Assembly (NCBI RefSeq): GCF_009857445.1
Contig: NZ_WWCN01000003.1
Coordinates: 186,001 to 250,000, forward strand
Source of the DNA: Duganella flavida
GTDB taxonomy: Bacteria > Pseudomonadota > Gammaproteobacteria > Burkholderiales > Burkholderiaceae_D
DNA length: 64,000 nucleotides
Direction of reading: 5' to 3'
Shown here: piece after piece, positions 35,394-43,227 of the stretch
Layout: each line of letters starts with the position of its first letter
Position numbering within the stretch: position 1 is the stretch's first letter
Made by a program: the position numbers and the translations under genes
Notes under the pieces: generated by a model
The model's database searches: none
Seen by the model: the letters and a program-made list of their open reading frames with translations, nothing else
What the model was told of the DNA's origin: nothing

Positions 35394-37006
35394 TATGTTC
35401 GTCGTGGCGGCGTGAGGATGGTGGGCAGGGCTTTGGCCAGCGTCTCTGGATAATCGCGGCTGAAGTGCAGGCCGCGGCTTTCACGGCGTAGCAGGGCGCT
35501 GTTGACGATCAGGCTCGCGACTTCCACCAGGTTGCGTAGCTCCAGCAGGTCATGGGTGACGCGGAAGTTCTGGTAGTACTCGTCGATTTCTTCCTTCAGC
35601 AGCGAAATGCGGTGCTGGGCGCGCTCCAGGCGCTTGGTGGTGCGCACGATGCCGACGTAGTTCCACATGAAGCGGCGCAGTTCATCCCAGTTGTGGGAGA
35701 TAACCACTTCTTCATCGGCATCGCCGACGCGGCTTTCATCCCAATCCGGCAGGTAGGGCACTTCGCCTTTTTCCTTGGCGGCGATATCGGTGGCGCAGGC
35801 GCGGCCGATGACCACGCATTCCAGCAGCGAGTTACTGGCCAGGCGATTGGCGCCGTGCAGACCGGTGCAGGCGGTTTCGCCGACGGCGTACAGGCCAGGC
35901 AAGTCGGTGCGGCCATGCAGGTCGGTGACGATGCCGCCGCAGGTGTAGTGGGCTGCCGGCACAATCGGGATCGGTTCTTTGGTGATGTCGATGCCCAACT
36001 CCAAGCAGCGCGCATAGATGGTCGGGAAGTGTTCGATCAGCCAATCGGCCGGCTTGTGGCTGATGTCCAGATGGACGTAATCCAGGCCGCGCTTCTTGAT
36101 TTCAAAGTCGATGGCGCGCGCCACCACGTCGCGTGGCGCCAGTTCGGCGCGTTCGTCGTGGGCCAGCATGAAGCGCTGGCCGGCGGCGGCGCCGGCTTCC
36201 GGCGGCAGCTTGAGCAAGCCGCCTTCGCCGCGGATCGCCTCCGTGATCAGGAAGGACTTGGCGTACGGGTGATACAGGCAGGTCGGATGGAACTGGATGA
36301 ATTCCATGTTCGACACGCGGCAGCCGGCGCGCCATGCCATGGCAATGCCGTCGCCGCTGGCGGTGTCTGGATTGGTGGTGTACAGGTACACTTTGCCAGC
36401 CCCACCGGTACACATCACGGTGTGTTCTGCTGCAAAAGTGTGCACCTGGCCGGTTTGCTCGTCCTGCACGTACAGGCCGTAGCACTTCGGCTGTGCGTTG
36501 CCTTTTTTAGCCGGGTGCAGTTTGTCGGACGTAATCAGGTCAACCGCGCAGTGGTGTTCGAACAGGGTGATGTTCGGATGGGCGCGAACTTTTTCTTCCA
36601 GCGTGGTTTGCACCGCGTTGCCGGTGGCGTCGGCCGCGTGGATGATGCGGCGCTGGCTATGGCCGCCTTCGCGCGTCAGGTGAAAGCCCAGTTCCGCCGA
36701 TTCGTCGCGGGTGAACGGTACGCCCTGGTCAATCAGCCATTCGATCGCTTCGCGGCCGTGTTCCACGATGTAGCGGGTGGCGCTTTCGTCACACAGTCCG
36801 CCGCCGGCGATGAGGGTGTCGTTAATGTGCTCGGAGTGACTGTCGCCGGAATCCAGCACGGCGGCAATGCCGCCTTGGGCCCAGTTGCTGGCGCCGTCCT
36901 TAAGGGCACGTTTGGAAACAATCGCTACGGTACGGGTCTCGGCCAGATGCAGGGCGACCGACAGGCCGGCCAATCCGCTGCCGACGATGGCAACATCAAA
37001 TTTCAT
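35393..37006 (-). CDS. nadB: L-aspartate oxidase
   Basis: This 537-residue flavoenzyme oxidises aspartate to iminoaspartate, the first step of NAD synthesis. The N-terminal FAD motif is [18 protein letters not shown] at 5-22. The substrate region includes [20 protein letters not shown] near 112-131. The FAD-binding C-terminal motif [20 protein letters not shown] is near 375-394. It leads a two-gene unit with the acetyltransferase and is convergent to nadA-nadC. An inverted repeat in its promoter region suggests a regulator. Confidence 0.97.
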   Translation of the reverse strand: MKFDVAIVGSGLAGLSVALHLAETRTVAIVSKRALKDGASNWAQGGIAAVLDSGDSHSEHINDTLIAGGGLCDESATRYIVEHGREAIEWLIDQGVPFTRDESAELGFHLTREGGHSQRRIIHAADATGNAVQTTLEEKVRAHPNITLFEHHCAVDLITSDKLHPAKKGNAQPKCYGLYVQDEQTGQVHTFAAEHTVMCTGGAGKVYLYTTNPDTASGDGIAMAWRAGCRVSNMEFIQFHPTCLYHPYAKSFLITEAIRGEGGLLKLPPEAGAAAGQRFMLAHDERAELAPRDVVARAIDFEIKKRGLDYVHLDISHKPADWLIEHFPTIYARCLELGIDITKEPIPIVPAAHYTCGGIVTDLHGRTDLPGLYAVGETACTGLHGANRLASNSLLECVVIGRACATDIAAKEKGEVPYLPDWDESRVGDADEEVVISHNWDELRRFMWNYVGIVRTTKRLERAQHRISLLKEEIDEYYQNFRVTHDLLELRNLVEVASLIVNSALLRRESRGLHFSRDYPETLAKALPTILTPPRRT

Positions 37007-37048
37007 GATTACGCGTTTGGAAATGCACTAAAGAAGCATGACTATAGA

Positions 37049-37076
37049 CCATTTGTCATACTTGCGTCACAAATGG
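37049..37076. promoter_or_regulatory. Inverted repeat at the nadB promoter
   Basis: CCATTTGT and ACAAATGG form a perfect 8-base inverted repeat with a 12-base spacer, 43 bases upstream of the nadB start. It sits beside a TATAGT -10-like element on the nadB strand. It may be an operator for a repressor of NAD synthesis; the regulator cannot be named. Confidence 0.45.
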
Positions 37077-37170
37077 CACAAATAGCCCTTTTGACGTTGC
37101 GGATTGCGGGGCCTCAAGACGGCTGCGTGCGGTGTTCCTCATCATGAGAGCTCCGTCGAGGGAGTCTATC

Positions 37171-37887
37171 GTGATCCGCATCTTTCAACACTATGTGTCC
37201 AGAATAGCGCTGATGTTGTTATTGCTGGAGATAGCTATCCTGCTGGCTGCAGCCGTGGCCAGCGCGCCGCTCTGGCCTGCGCTGGCGTTTGCGCTGGTGA
37301 TGGTGTTCAGTATGGGCACCTTGGGCATGTACGCGCATGACCAGTCGCGCGAAAATATTAAAAGTACACTGCTGCGTATCATGCCGTCGTTTATCTTGGG
37401 CTTTTGCCTGATGCAGCTGCTGGCCGGGCTGCTGCCGGATATGCGGCTGGGGAGCATGGTGTTCCTGCTGGGCGGCGGTGCGGTGCTGCTGGCGCGGATG
37501 GTGGTGTTCACGTCGGCCCAATCGAGCATGCTGGAACAGCGGCTGATTATCGTCGGCGATGGTGCGATGGCGCGCGAGTGCATGGCGCTGGCGACGAGCA
37601 GCGTCAGTTTTCATCCATTCCGGGTGGTCGGCTTTGTGCCGGTGGCTGGCGAATTGCGCGCGGTGCCGCCGGCCATGCTGCTGCCGCCAGACCTGCCGCT
37701 GCTTGCGCTGGCCCGGCGTTACGCGGCCGACGAAATCGTGGTAACAGTGGGCGACCGGCGCAATGGCGCGTTCCCGGTGCGCCAGCTGCTGGAGTGCGCG
37801 CTGGGCGGCGTGCCGGTGACGGATGCCGCCACGTTTTTCGAGCGCGAGGCTTGCCAGATCAGGGTCGATTCTTTGCAACCGAGTTAA
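37171..37887 (+). CDS. Truncated exopolysaccharide sugar-transferase (EpsB/TIGR03013-like), N-terminal part only
   Basis: The 238-residue product matches the N-terminal half of PEP-CTERM-locus sugar transferases. It has about four to five membrane helices at 1-115, then a Rossmann-like CoA-binding segment (RLIIVGDGAMARECMALA) with EIVVTVGDRRNGAFPVRQLLEC and FEREACQIRVDSLQPS. Full-length relatives run on for another 220 or so residues containing the polyprenyl-phosphate sugar-transfer domain, which is missing. It starts at GTG after GAGGGAG. Its stop lies in a TTAA shared with the opposite truncated chain-length gene, so transfer activity should be lost. Confidence 0.8.
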   Translation: MIRIFQHYVSRIALMLLLLEIAILLAAAVASAPLWPALAFALVMVFSMGTLGMYAHDQSRENIKSTLLRIMPSFILGFCLMQLLAGLLPDMRLGSMVFLLGGGAVLLARMVVFTSAQSSMLEQRLIIVGDGAMARECMALATSSVSFHPFRVVGFVPVAGELRAVPPAMLLPPDLPLLALARRYAADEIVVTVGDRRNGAFPVRQLLECALGGVPVTDAATFFEREACQIRVDSLQPS

Positions 37888-38996
37888 TCGCGGTTGAGTT
37901 GGGCCAGCTCGGTTTCCGCTTCCGGCACGGCATTCGCCTGCGCCAGCAGGCGCTGGTGGCGCAGCGTGAATTCCTCCACCCGGGCGGTGATGGATGCCAC
38001 GCGCACCTCGGCTTCGGTCTGCGCCACTTTTAGTTGTTGCAGCATCGGGCTGTAATTCTTGCCGGGATCGTTGCTCTGCTTGAGCTTGCTTTCCTCGACT
38101 TTGCGCGCTTCCAGCTGCGCCACCAGCCGTTTGGCGGCGATGATGTCTGGGTGCAGCTCGGTGTATTGCATGCGCAGCGCATCGAGGCTCTTATTTAGTA
38201 CCGAGATGCGCGCGTCCAGCTCCGGATTGTCGATGGCGGCCGGATTCATGTCGGCGCCAAGCAGGGGCTCGTCTCCGCTGATCTGGTTGGCGATGGCTTT
38301 GCGGGCCTGCTCAGCTTCCGCCAATTCCAGCCGGGCAGCGCTGAGGGCGTCCGAAGACTGCATCAGCTGGCCTCCGTAATCGATGCCCTGGCGCGGCAGC
38401 AAGCCGTTGTTTTTCAGCTTGAATTCCTTGACGCTGTTTTCGGCGGCGCTCAGCTTGTCCTCGTAGGACTTGATTTGCTCGTCGATAAATTGCACCGCCT
38501 TGCGCGTTTCGCCGCTTCGCCCCTTGAGTCCGCCCTCGACAAAAATCGTCAGCAGCGACTGCACCACGTCGCGCACCATGCGCGGATCGCGGTTGTTGTA
38601 GCTGATGGTGTAGATGTCGAGGTTGCCGGTGCCGTTAATGCGGATCTTGCCCATCAACTCTTCCAGCTGCTGCTGTTGCTCGCGCGGCGTGCGGGCGTTG
38701 ATGTCCTGGTCGATCATGCGCAGCACGCGCTCGACATTGGGACGGCTCAGTAAAGTGCGGCTCATGATGGAAACCTGTTGTTCGATATTCGGCACGCTGG
38801 TCATGCCCGCCAGCAGGGGTTTGAGGATGCTTTGGGTGTCGACAAACACGCGCGCGGAGGCCTGGTAGTCGTCCGGCAGCAGCGCAACCTTGATCCAGCC
38901 CGCGCCCGCCACCAGCCAGGCCACCGATATGGCGTACCAGCGGTACTTCCAGATCCCTTTCAGGCTGGATATCAGCTGGCTGATTAACTCCTCCAT
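37884..38996 (-). CDS. Truncated chain-length determinant (Wzz, PEP-CTERM locus type)
   Basis: This 370-residue inner-membrane protein has a membrane helix at about 18-37 and the GNVR/Wzz region (ASARVFVDTQSILKPLLAGM). A long coiled-coil periplasmic part with QFIDEQIKSYEDKLSAAENS follows. The family continues after LAQLNRDY with a second membrane helix and C-terminal motifs for about 130 more residues. Here it stops right after LNRD, so the second helix is absent. I use the ATG at 38996 after GGGAG. It is divergent from the export lipoprotein gene. Confidence 0.82.
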   Translation of the reverse strand: MEELISQLISSLKGIWKYRWYAISVAWLVAGAGWIKVALLPDDYQASARVFVDTQSILKPLLAGMTSVPNIEQQVSIMSRTLLSRPNVERVLRMIDQDINARTPREQQQQLEELMGKIRINGTGNLDIYTISYNNRDPRMVRDVVQSLLTIFVEGGLKGRSGETRKAVQFIDEQIKSYEDKLSAAENSVKEFKLKNNGLLPRQGIDYGGQLMQSSDALSAARLELAEAEQARKAIANQISGDEPLLGADMNPAAIDNPELDARISVLNKSLDALRMQYTELHPDIIAAKRLVAQLEARKVEESKLKQSNDPGKNYSPMLQQLKVAQTEAEVRVASITARVEEFTLRHQRLLAQANAVPEAETELAQLNRD

Positions 38997-39120
38997 ATTC
39001 GGTACTCCCAACGCAGGCCACAGAAACTCCGATTATATTTTTCTCAACTGGGCAGTCGTTGAGGCAGATCAAGCAGAGGCGGGCGAGATTTCTGAATCAT
39101 GTCGATGAGGAGGAAATATC

Positions 39121-39708
39121 ATGCGTGCTCTACTGTGTTTGTTGTTGCTGGCCGGCTGCGCCCACCGCGTTTCGCTGGAGACGCCGGATGCCGTGCCGCT
39201 GCAAGGCGACTACCAGATCGGCGCCGGCGATGTGGTCAACATCAATGTCTGGCGCAATCCGGAGGTGTCGCTCAGCGTGCCGGTGCGGCCCGACGGCAAG
39301 ATCACTACACCGCTGGTGGAGGATTTGCAGGCGGCGGGCAAAACCTCCACCGAGCTGGCGCGTAATATCGAAAAGGCGCTCAGCAAATACATCCAGCAGC
39401 CGATGGTGACCGTCATCGTTACCAGTTTCGTCGGGCCGTACAGCCAGCAGATCCGCGTGATCGGGCAGGCGGCGCGGCCGCAGGCGCTGGCCTACCGGCA
39501 GGGCATGTCGCTGATGGATGTGCTGATCGCGGTGGGTGGGATTACCGACTTTGCGGCTGGCAACAAGGCCAATATCATCCGCATGGTGGATGGTAAGCGG
39601 CAAACGGTGCCGGTCAGGCTGCAGGATTTGCTGCGCGACGGCGATATTTCCGCCAATGTGGCGGTACTACCGGGCGATATCCTGGTGATACCGGAAGGCT
39701 GGTTCTAG
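39121..39708 (+). CDS. Polysaccharide export lipoprotein (Wza-like, PEP-CTERM locus)
   Basis: This 195-residue outer-membrane lipoprotein has a lipobox in LLLLAGCAHR (cysteine 13). The polysaccharide export domain is near 28-105 (DYQIGAGDVVNINVWRNPEV, VRPDGKITTPLV) and is followed by SLBB-type QIRVIGQAARPQALAYRQGM. The domain order fits the TIGR03027 group of PEP-CTERM loci, which form the export channel. GAGGAGG precedes the ATG. It is the best preserved core export gene in the locus. Confidence 0.93.
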   Translation: MRALLCLLLLAGCAHRVSLETPDAVPLQGDYQIGAGDVVNINVWRNPEVSLSVPVRPDGKITTPLVEDLQAAGKTSTELARNIEKALSKYIQQPMVTVIVTSFVGPYSQQIRVIGQAARPQALAYRQGMSLMDVLIAVGGITDFAAGNKANIIRMVDGKRQTVPVRLQDLLRDGDISANVAVLPGDILVIPEGWF

Positions 39709-39799
39709 CCTGTGCGAAAATTTTTTTTTGAATTTTTCGGGAACTTTCAAGCTGAGCGGCAGGTCTCAAGGCTATGAACCACCACCCAGGAAGCCCATC

Positions 39800-40543
39800 G
39801 TGCAACATGACGACGCTATTGTTTCGTTTGAGGTCCGCAATGAATTACGTGACCTCATGGTCGGCGAAGGTCAAGCCGAAGCCGCATTGGATCACCCCTT
39901 GGATCAACAAACTTTTCATATCCGCATGGCCAACTCGCAAGGCCGACGCGAAGCAGCCAGCCTGCTGCTGAAGAAGATGTACGGCTGGCGCGGCTACGCC
40001 GTCGATCCGGGCGTGACGCATACGCCGAACAAAATCACGCTGTTTGCCGAAACCGGCGGCGAAACCGTCGGCACCATGTCCTTGTGTCTGGACAACGACG
40101 AAATCGGCCTGCCGGCCGACGAAAATTTCCGCGACAAGCTGGATGAACTGCGCAGCGAACGCCGGCGCCTGTGCGAACCATCGCGGCTGGCGATCGACAA
40201 GGGCGTGTCCAAGCGCGTGTTCGCGGCCTTAATTCACATCTCCTACATTTACGCGCACAACATCCACGGCTACACGGATTATGTGATTGAGGTCAATCCA
40301 CGCCACGTCATGTTTTACAAGCGCATGCTGGGCTTTCGCGACTTTGGCGGCGAGCGGCTATGCACGCGCGTCGGTGCACCAGCGGTGCTGCTGCGGCTGG
40401 ACCTTGAATACATGGGCGCGCAGATACGCAAGTTTGGTGGCTTGATGGAGCAGCACGGCAACGAACGTTCGTTTTATCCGTATTTCTTCCCCACCTGGGA
40501 TGAGCCCGGTATCACGGGCCGCCTGATGCTGGGGAAGCTTTGA
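39800..40543 (+). CDS. FeeM-like GNAT acyltransferase, exosortase-system type
   Basis: This roughly 247-residue acyltransferase resembles N-acyl amino acid synthases (FeeM) and the GNAT family tied to PEP-CTERM/exosortase loci (TIGR03694). Its markers are FEVRNELRDLMVGEGQ, the strand ITLFAETGGETVGTMSLCL, ICEPSRLAIDKG-like CEPSRLAIDKGVSKRVF, and YVIEVNPRHVMFYKRMLGFR. I choose the GTG at 39800 after AGGAAG; an in-frame TTG at 39728 is the alternative. Acyl-carrier protein-linked fatty acids are likely donors. Its 3' end overlaps the convergent protease by 32 bases. Confidence 0.85.
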   Translation: MQHDDAIVSFEVRNELRDLMVGEGQAEAALDHPLDQQTFHIRMANSQGRREAASLLLKKMYGWRGYAVDPGVTHTPNKITLFAETGGETVGTMSLCLDNDEIGLPADENFRDKLDELRSERRRLCEPSRLAIDKGVSKRVFAALIHISYIYAHNIHGYTDYVIEVNPRHVMFYKRMLGFRDFGGERLCTRVGAPAVLLRLDLEYMGAQIRKFGGLMEQHGNERSFYPYFFPTWDEPGITGRLMLGKL

Positions 40544-41267
40544 GGTAGTTGGCCGGAATGGCGTAGGTAATGCCGCTGGGCGCGGTGATCGCCGATTCCT
40601 TCACGCCCTTGACGAACACCATGTTGACCACGCCGACCACTTCACCGGTGGCGGGATCGAACAAGGGGCTGCCGCTGCTGCCCGGATACGCCGTGCCATC
40701 CAACTGGAACACGGAATAGCCAGGCTGCTGTAGCTGGCGCGCTGTCTTGCCGTCCAGCTGATGCGCGGTGATGGCCGGCGTGGCGAGCGGCGTTATGGCG
40801 GAGACGATGCAGCGATGCGTGACGTGGTGCAGGCCCAGCACCATGCCGAGCGGGAATCCCATGAAGGCCAGCGCCTTGCCTTCGCGGACCTTACCGGAAT
40901 CGCCCAGCTTCAGCGCAGGCAGTGCCGCACCTTTGATGCGCAGGCGGGCCAGATCGTGCTCTTTGTCCAGCGCGACGACAGTAGCGGAACGGAATTGTGC
41001 GCCTTCGCCGTTGCGGATCAGCACGCCAAGCGTAGCGCTTTGGCCGTTATTGATAAGGTCGTTCACGACGTGGGCGGCGGTGACCACGGTCAGGCCATCG
41101 CCGATGACGAAGCCGGTGCCGACAAAGCCGATTGCCGGTCCGCGCGTTTGTTGCAGGCTGCCGATGCCGACCACGGACGGTTTGATCTCGTCTATCGTTT
41201 GCACCAGCTCCTCGGCACCGGTGCGGGCAGCCGGTAGCAATAGCAACAGGCAAAGCAGCAGCTTCAT
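40512..41267 (-). CDS. Secreted trypsin-like serine protease
   Basis: This 251-residue protease has a signal peptide at 1-17. The chymotrypsin-fold triad is intact: histidine in VTAAHVVNDL near 60, aspartate in KEHDLARLRI near 98 and serine in AYPGSSGSPLFD near 196. No PDZ domain is present. Its ATG overlaps the ligase stop as ATGA, so it is coupled to the ligase-like gene, with AAGGA upstream. A role in processing surface proteins or locus components is inferred. Upstream frame extensions lie within the ligase gene and are rejected. Confidence 0.9.
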   Translation of the reverse strand: MKLLLCLLLLLPAARTGAEELVQTIDEIKPSVVGIGSLQQTRGPAIGFVGTGFVIGDGLTVVTAAHVVNDLINNGQSATLGVLIRNGEGAQFRSATVVALDKEHDLARLRIKGAALPALKLGDSGKVREGKALAFMGFPLGMVLGLHHVTHRCIVSAITPLATPAITAHQLDGKTARQLQQPGYSVFQLDGTAYPGSSGSPLFDPATGEVVGVVNMVFVKGVKESAITAPSGITYAIPANYLKASPASGGP

Positions 41268-43225
41268 AATGATCCTTTGCTTGGCAGCGCCGCCGTCGAT
41301 AACAGCAGCATGGATAACAAGGTGATGCGCGGTACGTCCAGCAGGCTGTCGAACAGCCCAACGAGCTGGAATGCCAGCAAGGCGGCCAGCATGGCGCTGT
41401 CGCCGCGCCGCAGCAGCACCGCCACGGCGCTGAATAGCAGCAGGCCGTAGGCGCACAGTCCGGCCCAGCCCATCTCAAAGTACAGGTTCAGCACCAGGTT
41501 CTTGACGTGCCAGGGCAGGTGATTGCGATCGCTGCTAAAGAACCAGCTTGTATTTGCCTCGGAAAAGCTGCCGTTGCGCAGCAGTTCGTGACCGTCGGGG
41601 ACGGTGCGCAGGCTGAGATTGTCGATGTCGAGTACGGCCAACTGGCCTTCGGCAGCAATTTCCAATTTGACAGGCAGCTGGTCGCCGCCCAGCACGCCGG
41701 AGTCGATGGTGTAGAGGTAGTGCTGCCAGGCGCTGCCATGCGGAATCTGGCGCAAAGGAACGGCCAGACAGTTTTGTGGATACAGTAGCTGGCGCTGGCA
41801 CACATTGATATGCAGGAAGGCTGGCGGGCCGCCATTCCAGACATCGACACCCAGCGCGTACTGCTGGTGCGGCCGTAGCTGAATGCTTTGCAGCATGCGT
41901 AGCAATTCGCCGTAGCCTGCCGCGTACTGTCCCGCGCTCAGGCGCAAGTGCCGGTTGCTGCCCTGATCGATAAATTGATAGCTGGGCGGCAGTTCGCGTT
42001 GCGGATAGTACCAATAATAGGTGGCAGGGAATTTTCCAATCCCCATGCCGAGCAGGTTTGCATCGGCATCCATCATGGCTAGCGTGTTTTTCCAGTGGTG
42101 CAGCCGTGTAGCCCAATCGTTGCCAATGCTGGCAAACCGCACGTTGACGTAGTAGCCATGGCAGATCGGCACAACGGTGCCCAGCAGGAGCAGACTGGCC
42201 AGCGTAGGCGAAAGATGGTGGCGATAGTGTGCTGCGGCCAGCAGGAGCAACGCCATCAGGACCGGCAGGTAGGCGCGATAGCCGCCAAAACGAAAAGCCA
42301 GGTCCAGCACGACCACGGCCAGCACCGCACCTGCCAACCCTATCCATCCAGCACGCGGCGCACCGCCGTGCAAGCGGTCCATCAGCATGGGCGCAGCAAG
42401 GACAAGCAGGGCGGCGGCCAGCGCGAGATAGAGTCCACGTGAGAAGGTGGCGAGCGCGACATACCACGCCAACGGCAACAGCGCCAGCGCAGCGGCATTG
42501 CGCCAGGTGGCGTTGCGGGCCAACAGCCAAGTCGCGAGCAGCGGAATGCTGAGCGCCAGATAGCCGTCCAGCGCCGCGCCACCGGTATGCATGGCGGAAA
42601 ACGGTGCGCTGATGCGATAGTCAGTGGAAAAATTTAGCAAGCCAGTAAATTGCATCCGTTCGTTGATGGCGGCCGTGCTGACCAGCAGCAGTCCGAGCAT
42701 CATGCCCGCCACCAGTTGCTCGCGTGGAGCGATGCTGCTTCTGCGTAGCGGCGGCAGCAGCACCACGGTCCACACCCATGCCTTACCGACGCGCAGCGCA
42801 TTGGCCGAGCTGAGGTAGTTGTTGAAGGTGTTGGCGTCCACCGGCCCGAGCGGCTGCAAGCCGCGCCACATGCCGATGGCCACGGCAAGGCCCATCAGTA
42901 CCAGTCCGAGGCGAAACAGCGGCGGCCAACGCGGCAATTCGTCGCTGTTGGGCGGCAGGTGCCAGTAGGCCAGCCCGGCGGTCAGCAGCAACAGCAAGTC
43001 TATTTCTTCCAGAAAGAACCAGCCGGTGTGGGGCGTAAAGTCCAGTACCGGTAGCAGCGCAAGCAAGGACACCAGCCACAGCGCCGGACGCCAGCACAGC
43101 CAGGCTGCATAGGTGGCAAGAATGGGGAGCAGCCAGGTGCCGGCCATTGGATACATGCTCGCGGCCAAGGCAAAACCGGCGAAGAAGATCAGCGCCAGCA
43201 GGCGTGCCCAAGACATCTGCATCAC
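41264..43225 (-). CDS. O-antigen ligase/Wzy-like membrane protein with inserted beta domain
   Basis: This 653-residue inner-membrane protein has about ten helices before residue 365 and more at the C-terminus. It shows the Wzy/ligase pattern of many aromatic and hydrophobic helices and the MGIGKFPATYYW loop. Between about 400 and 560 there is a long loop that looks like a beta-sandwich carbohydrate-binding domain (LDIDNLSLRTVPDGHELLRNGSF-type ending). Such an inserted sugar-binding domain is unusual in this family. It probably polymerises or ligates the exopolysaccharide. It is two bases after the TPR lipoprotein gene and coupled to the protease. Confidence 0.82.
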   Translation of the reverse strand: MMQMSWARLLALIFFAGFALAASMYPMAGTWLLPILATYAAWLCWRPALWLVSLLALLPVLDFTPHTGWFFLEEIDLLLLLTAGLAYWHLPPNSDELPRWPPLFRLGLVLMGLAVAIGMWRGLQPLGPVDANTFNNYLSSANALRVGKAWVWTVVLLPPLRRSSIAPREQLVAGMMLGLLLVSTAAINERMQFTGLLNFSTDYRISAPFSAMHTGGAALDGYLALSIPLLATWLLARNATWRNAAALALLPLAWYVALATFSRGLYLALAAALLVLAAPMLMDRLHGGAPRAGWIGLAGAVLAVVVLDLAFRFGGYRAYLPVLMALLLLAAAHYRHHLSPTLASLLLLGTVVPICHGYYVNVRFASIGNDWATRLHHWKNTLAMMDADANLLGMGIGKFPATYYWYYPQRELPPSYQFIDQGSNRHLRLSAGQYAAGYGELLRMLQSIQLRPHQQYALGVDVWNGGPPAFLHINVCQRQLLYPQNCLAVPLRQIPHGSAWQHYLYTIDSGVLGGDQLPVKLEIAAEGQLAVLDIDNLSLRTVPDGHELLRNGSFSEANTSWFFSSDRNHLPWHVKNLVLNLYFEMGWAGLCAYGLLLFSAVAVLLRRGDSAMLAALLAFQLVGLFDSLLDVPRITLLSMLLLSTAALPSKGSL

Positions 43226-43227
43226 CG

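Noticed and set aside
35552-37147. A 531-codon plus-strand open frame
   Set aside because: It is antisense to nadB and has no recognisable domain or ribosome site.
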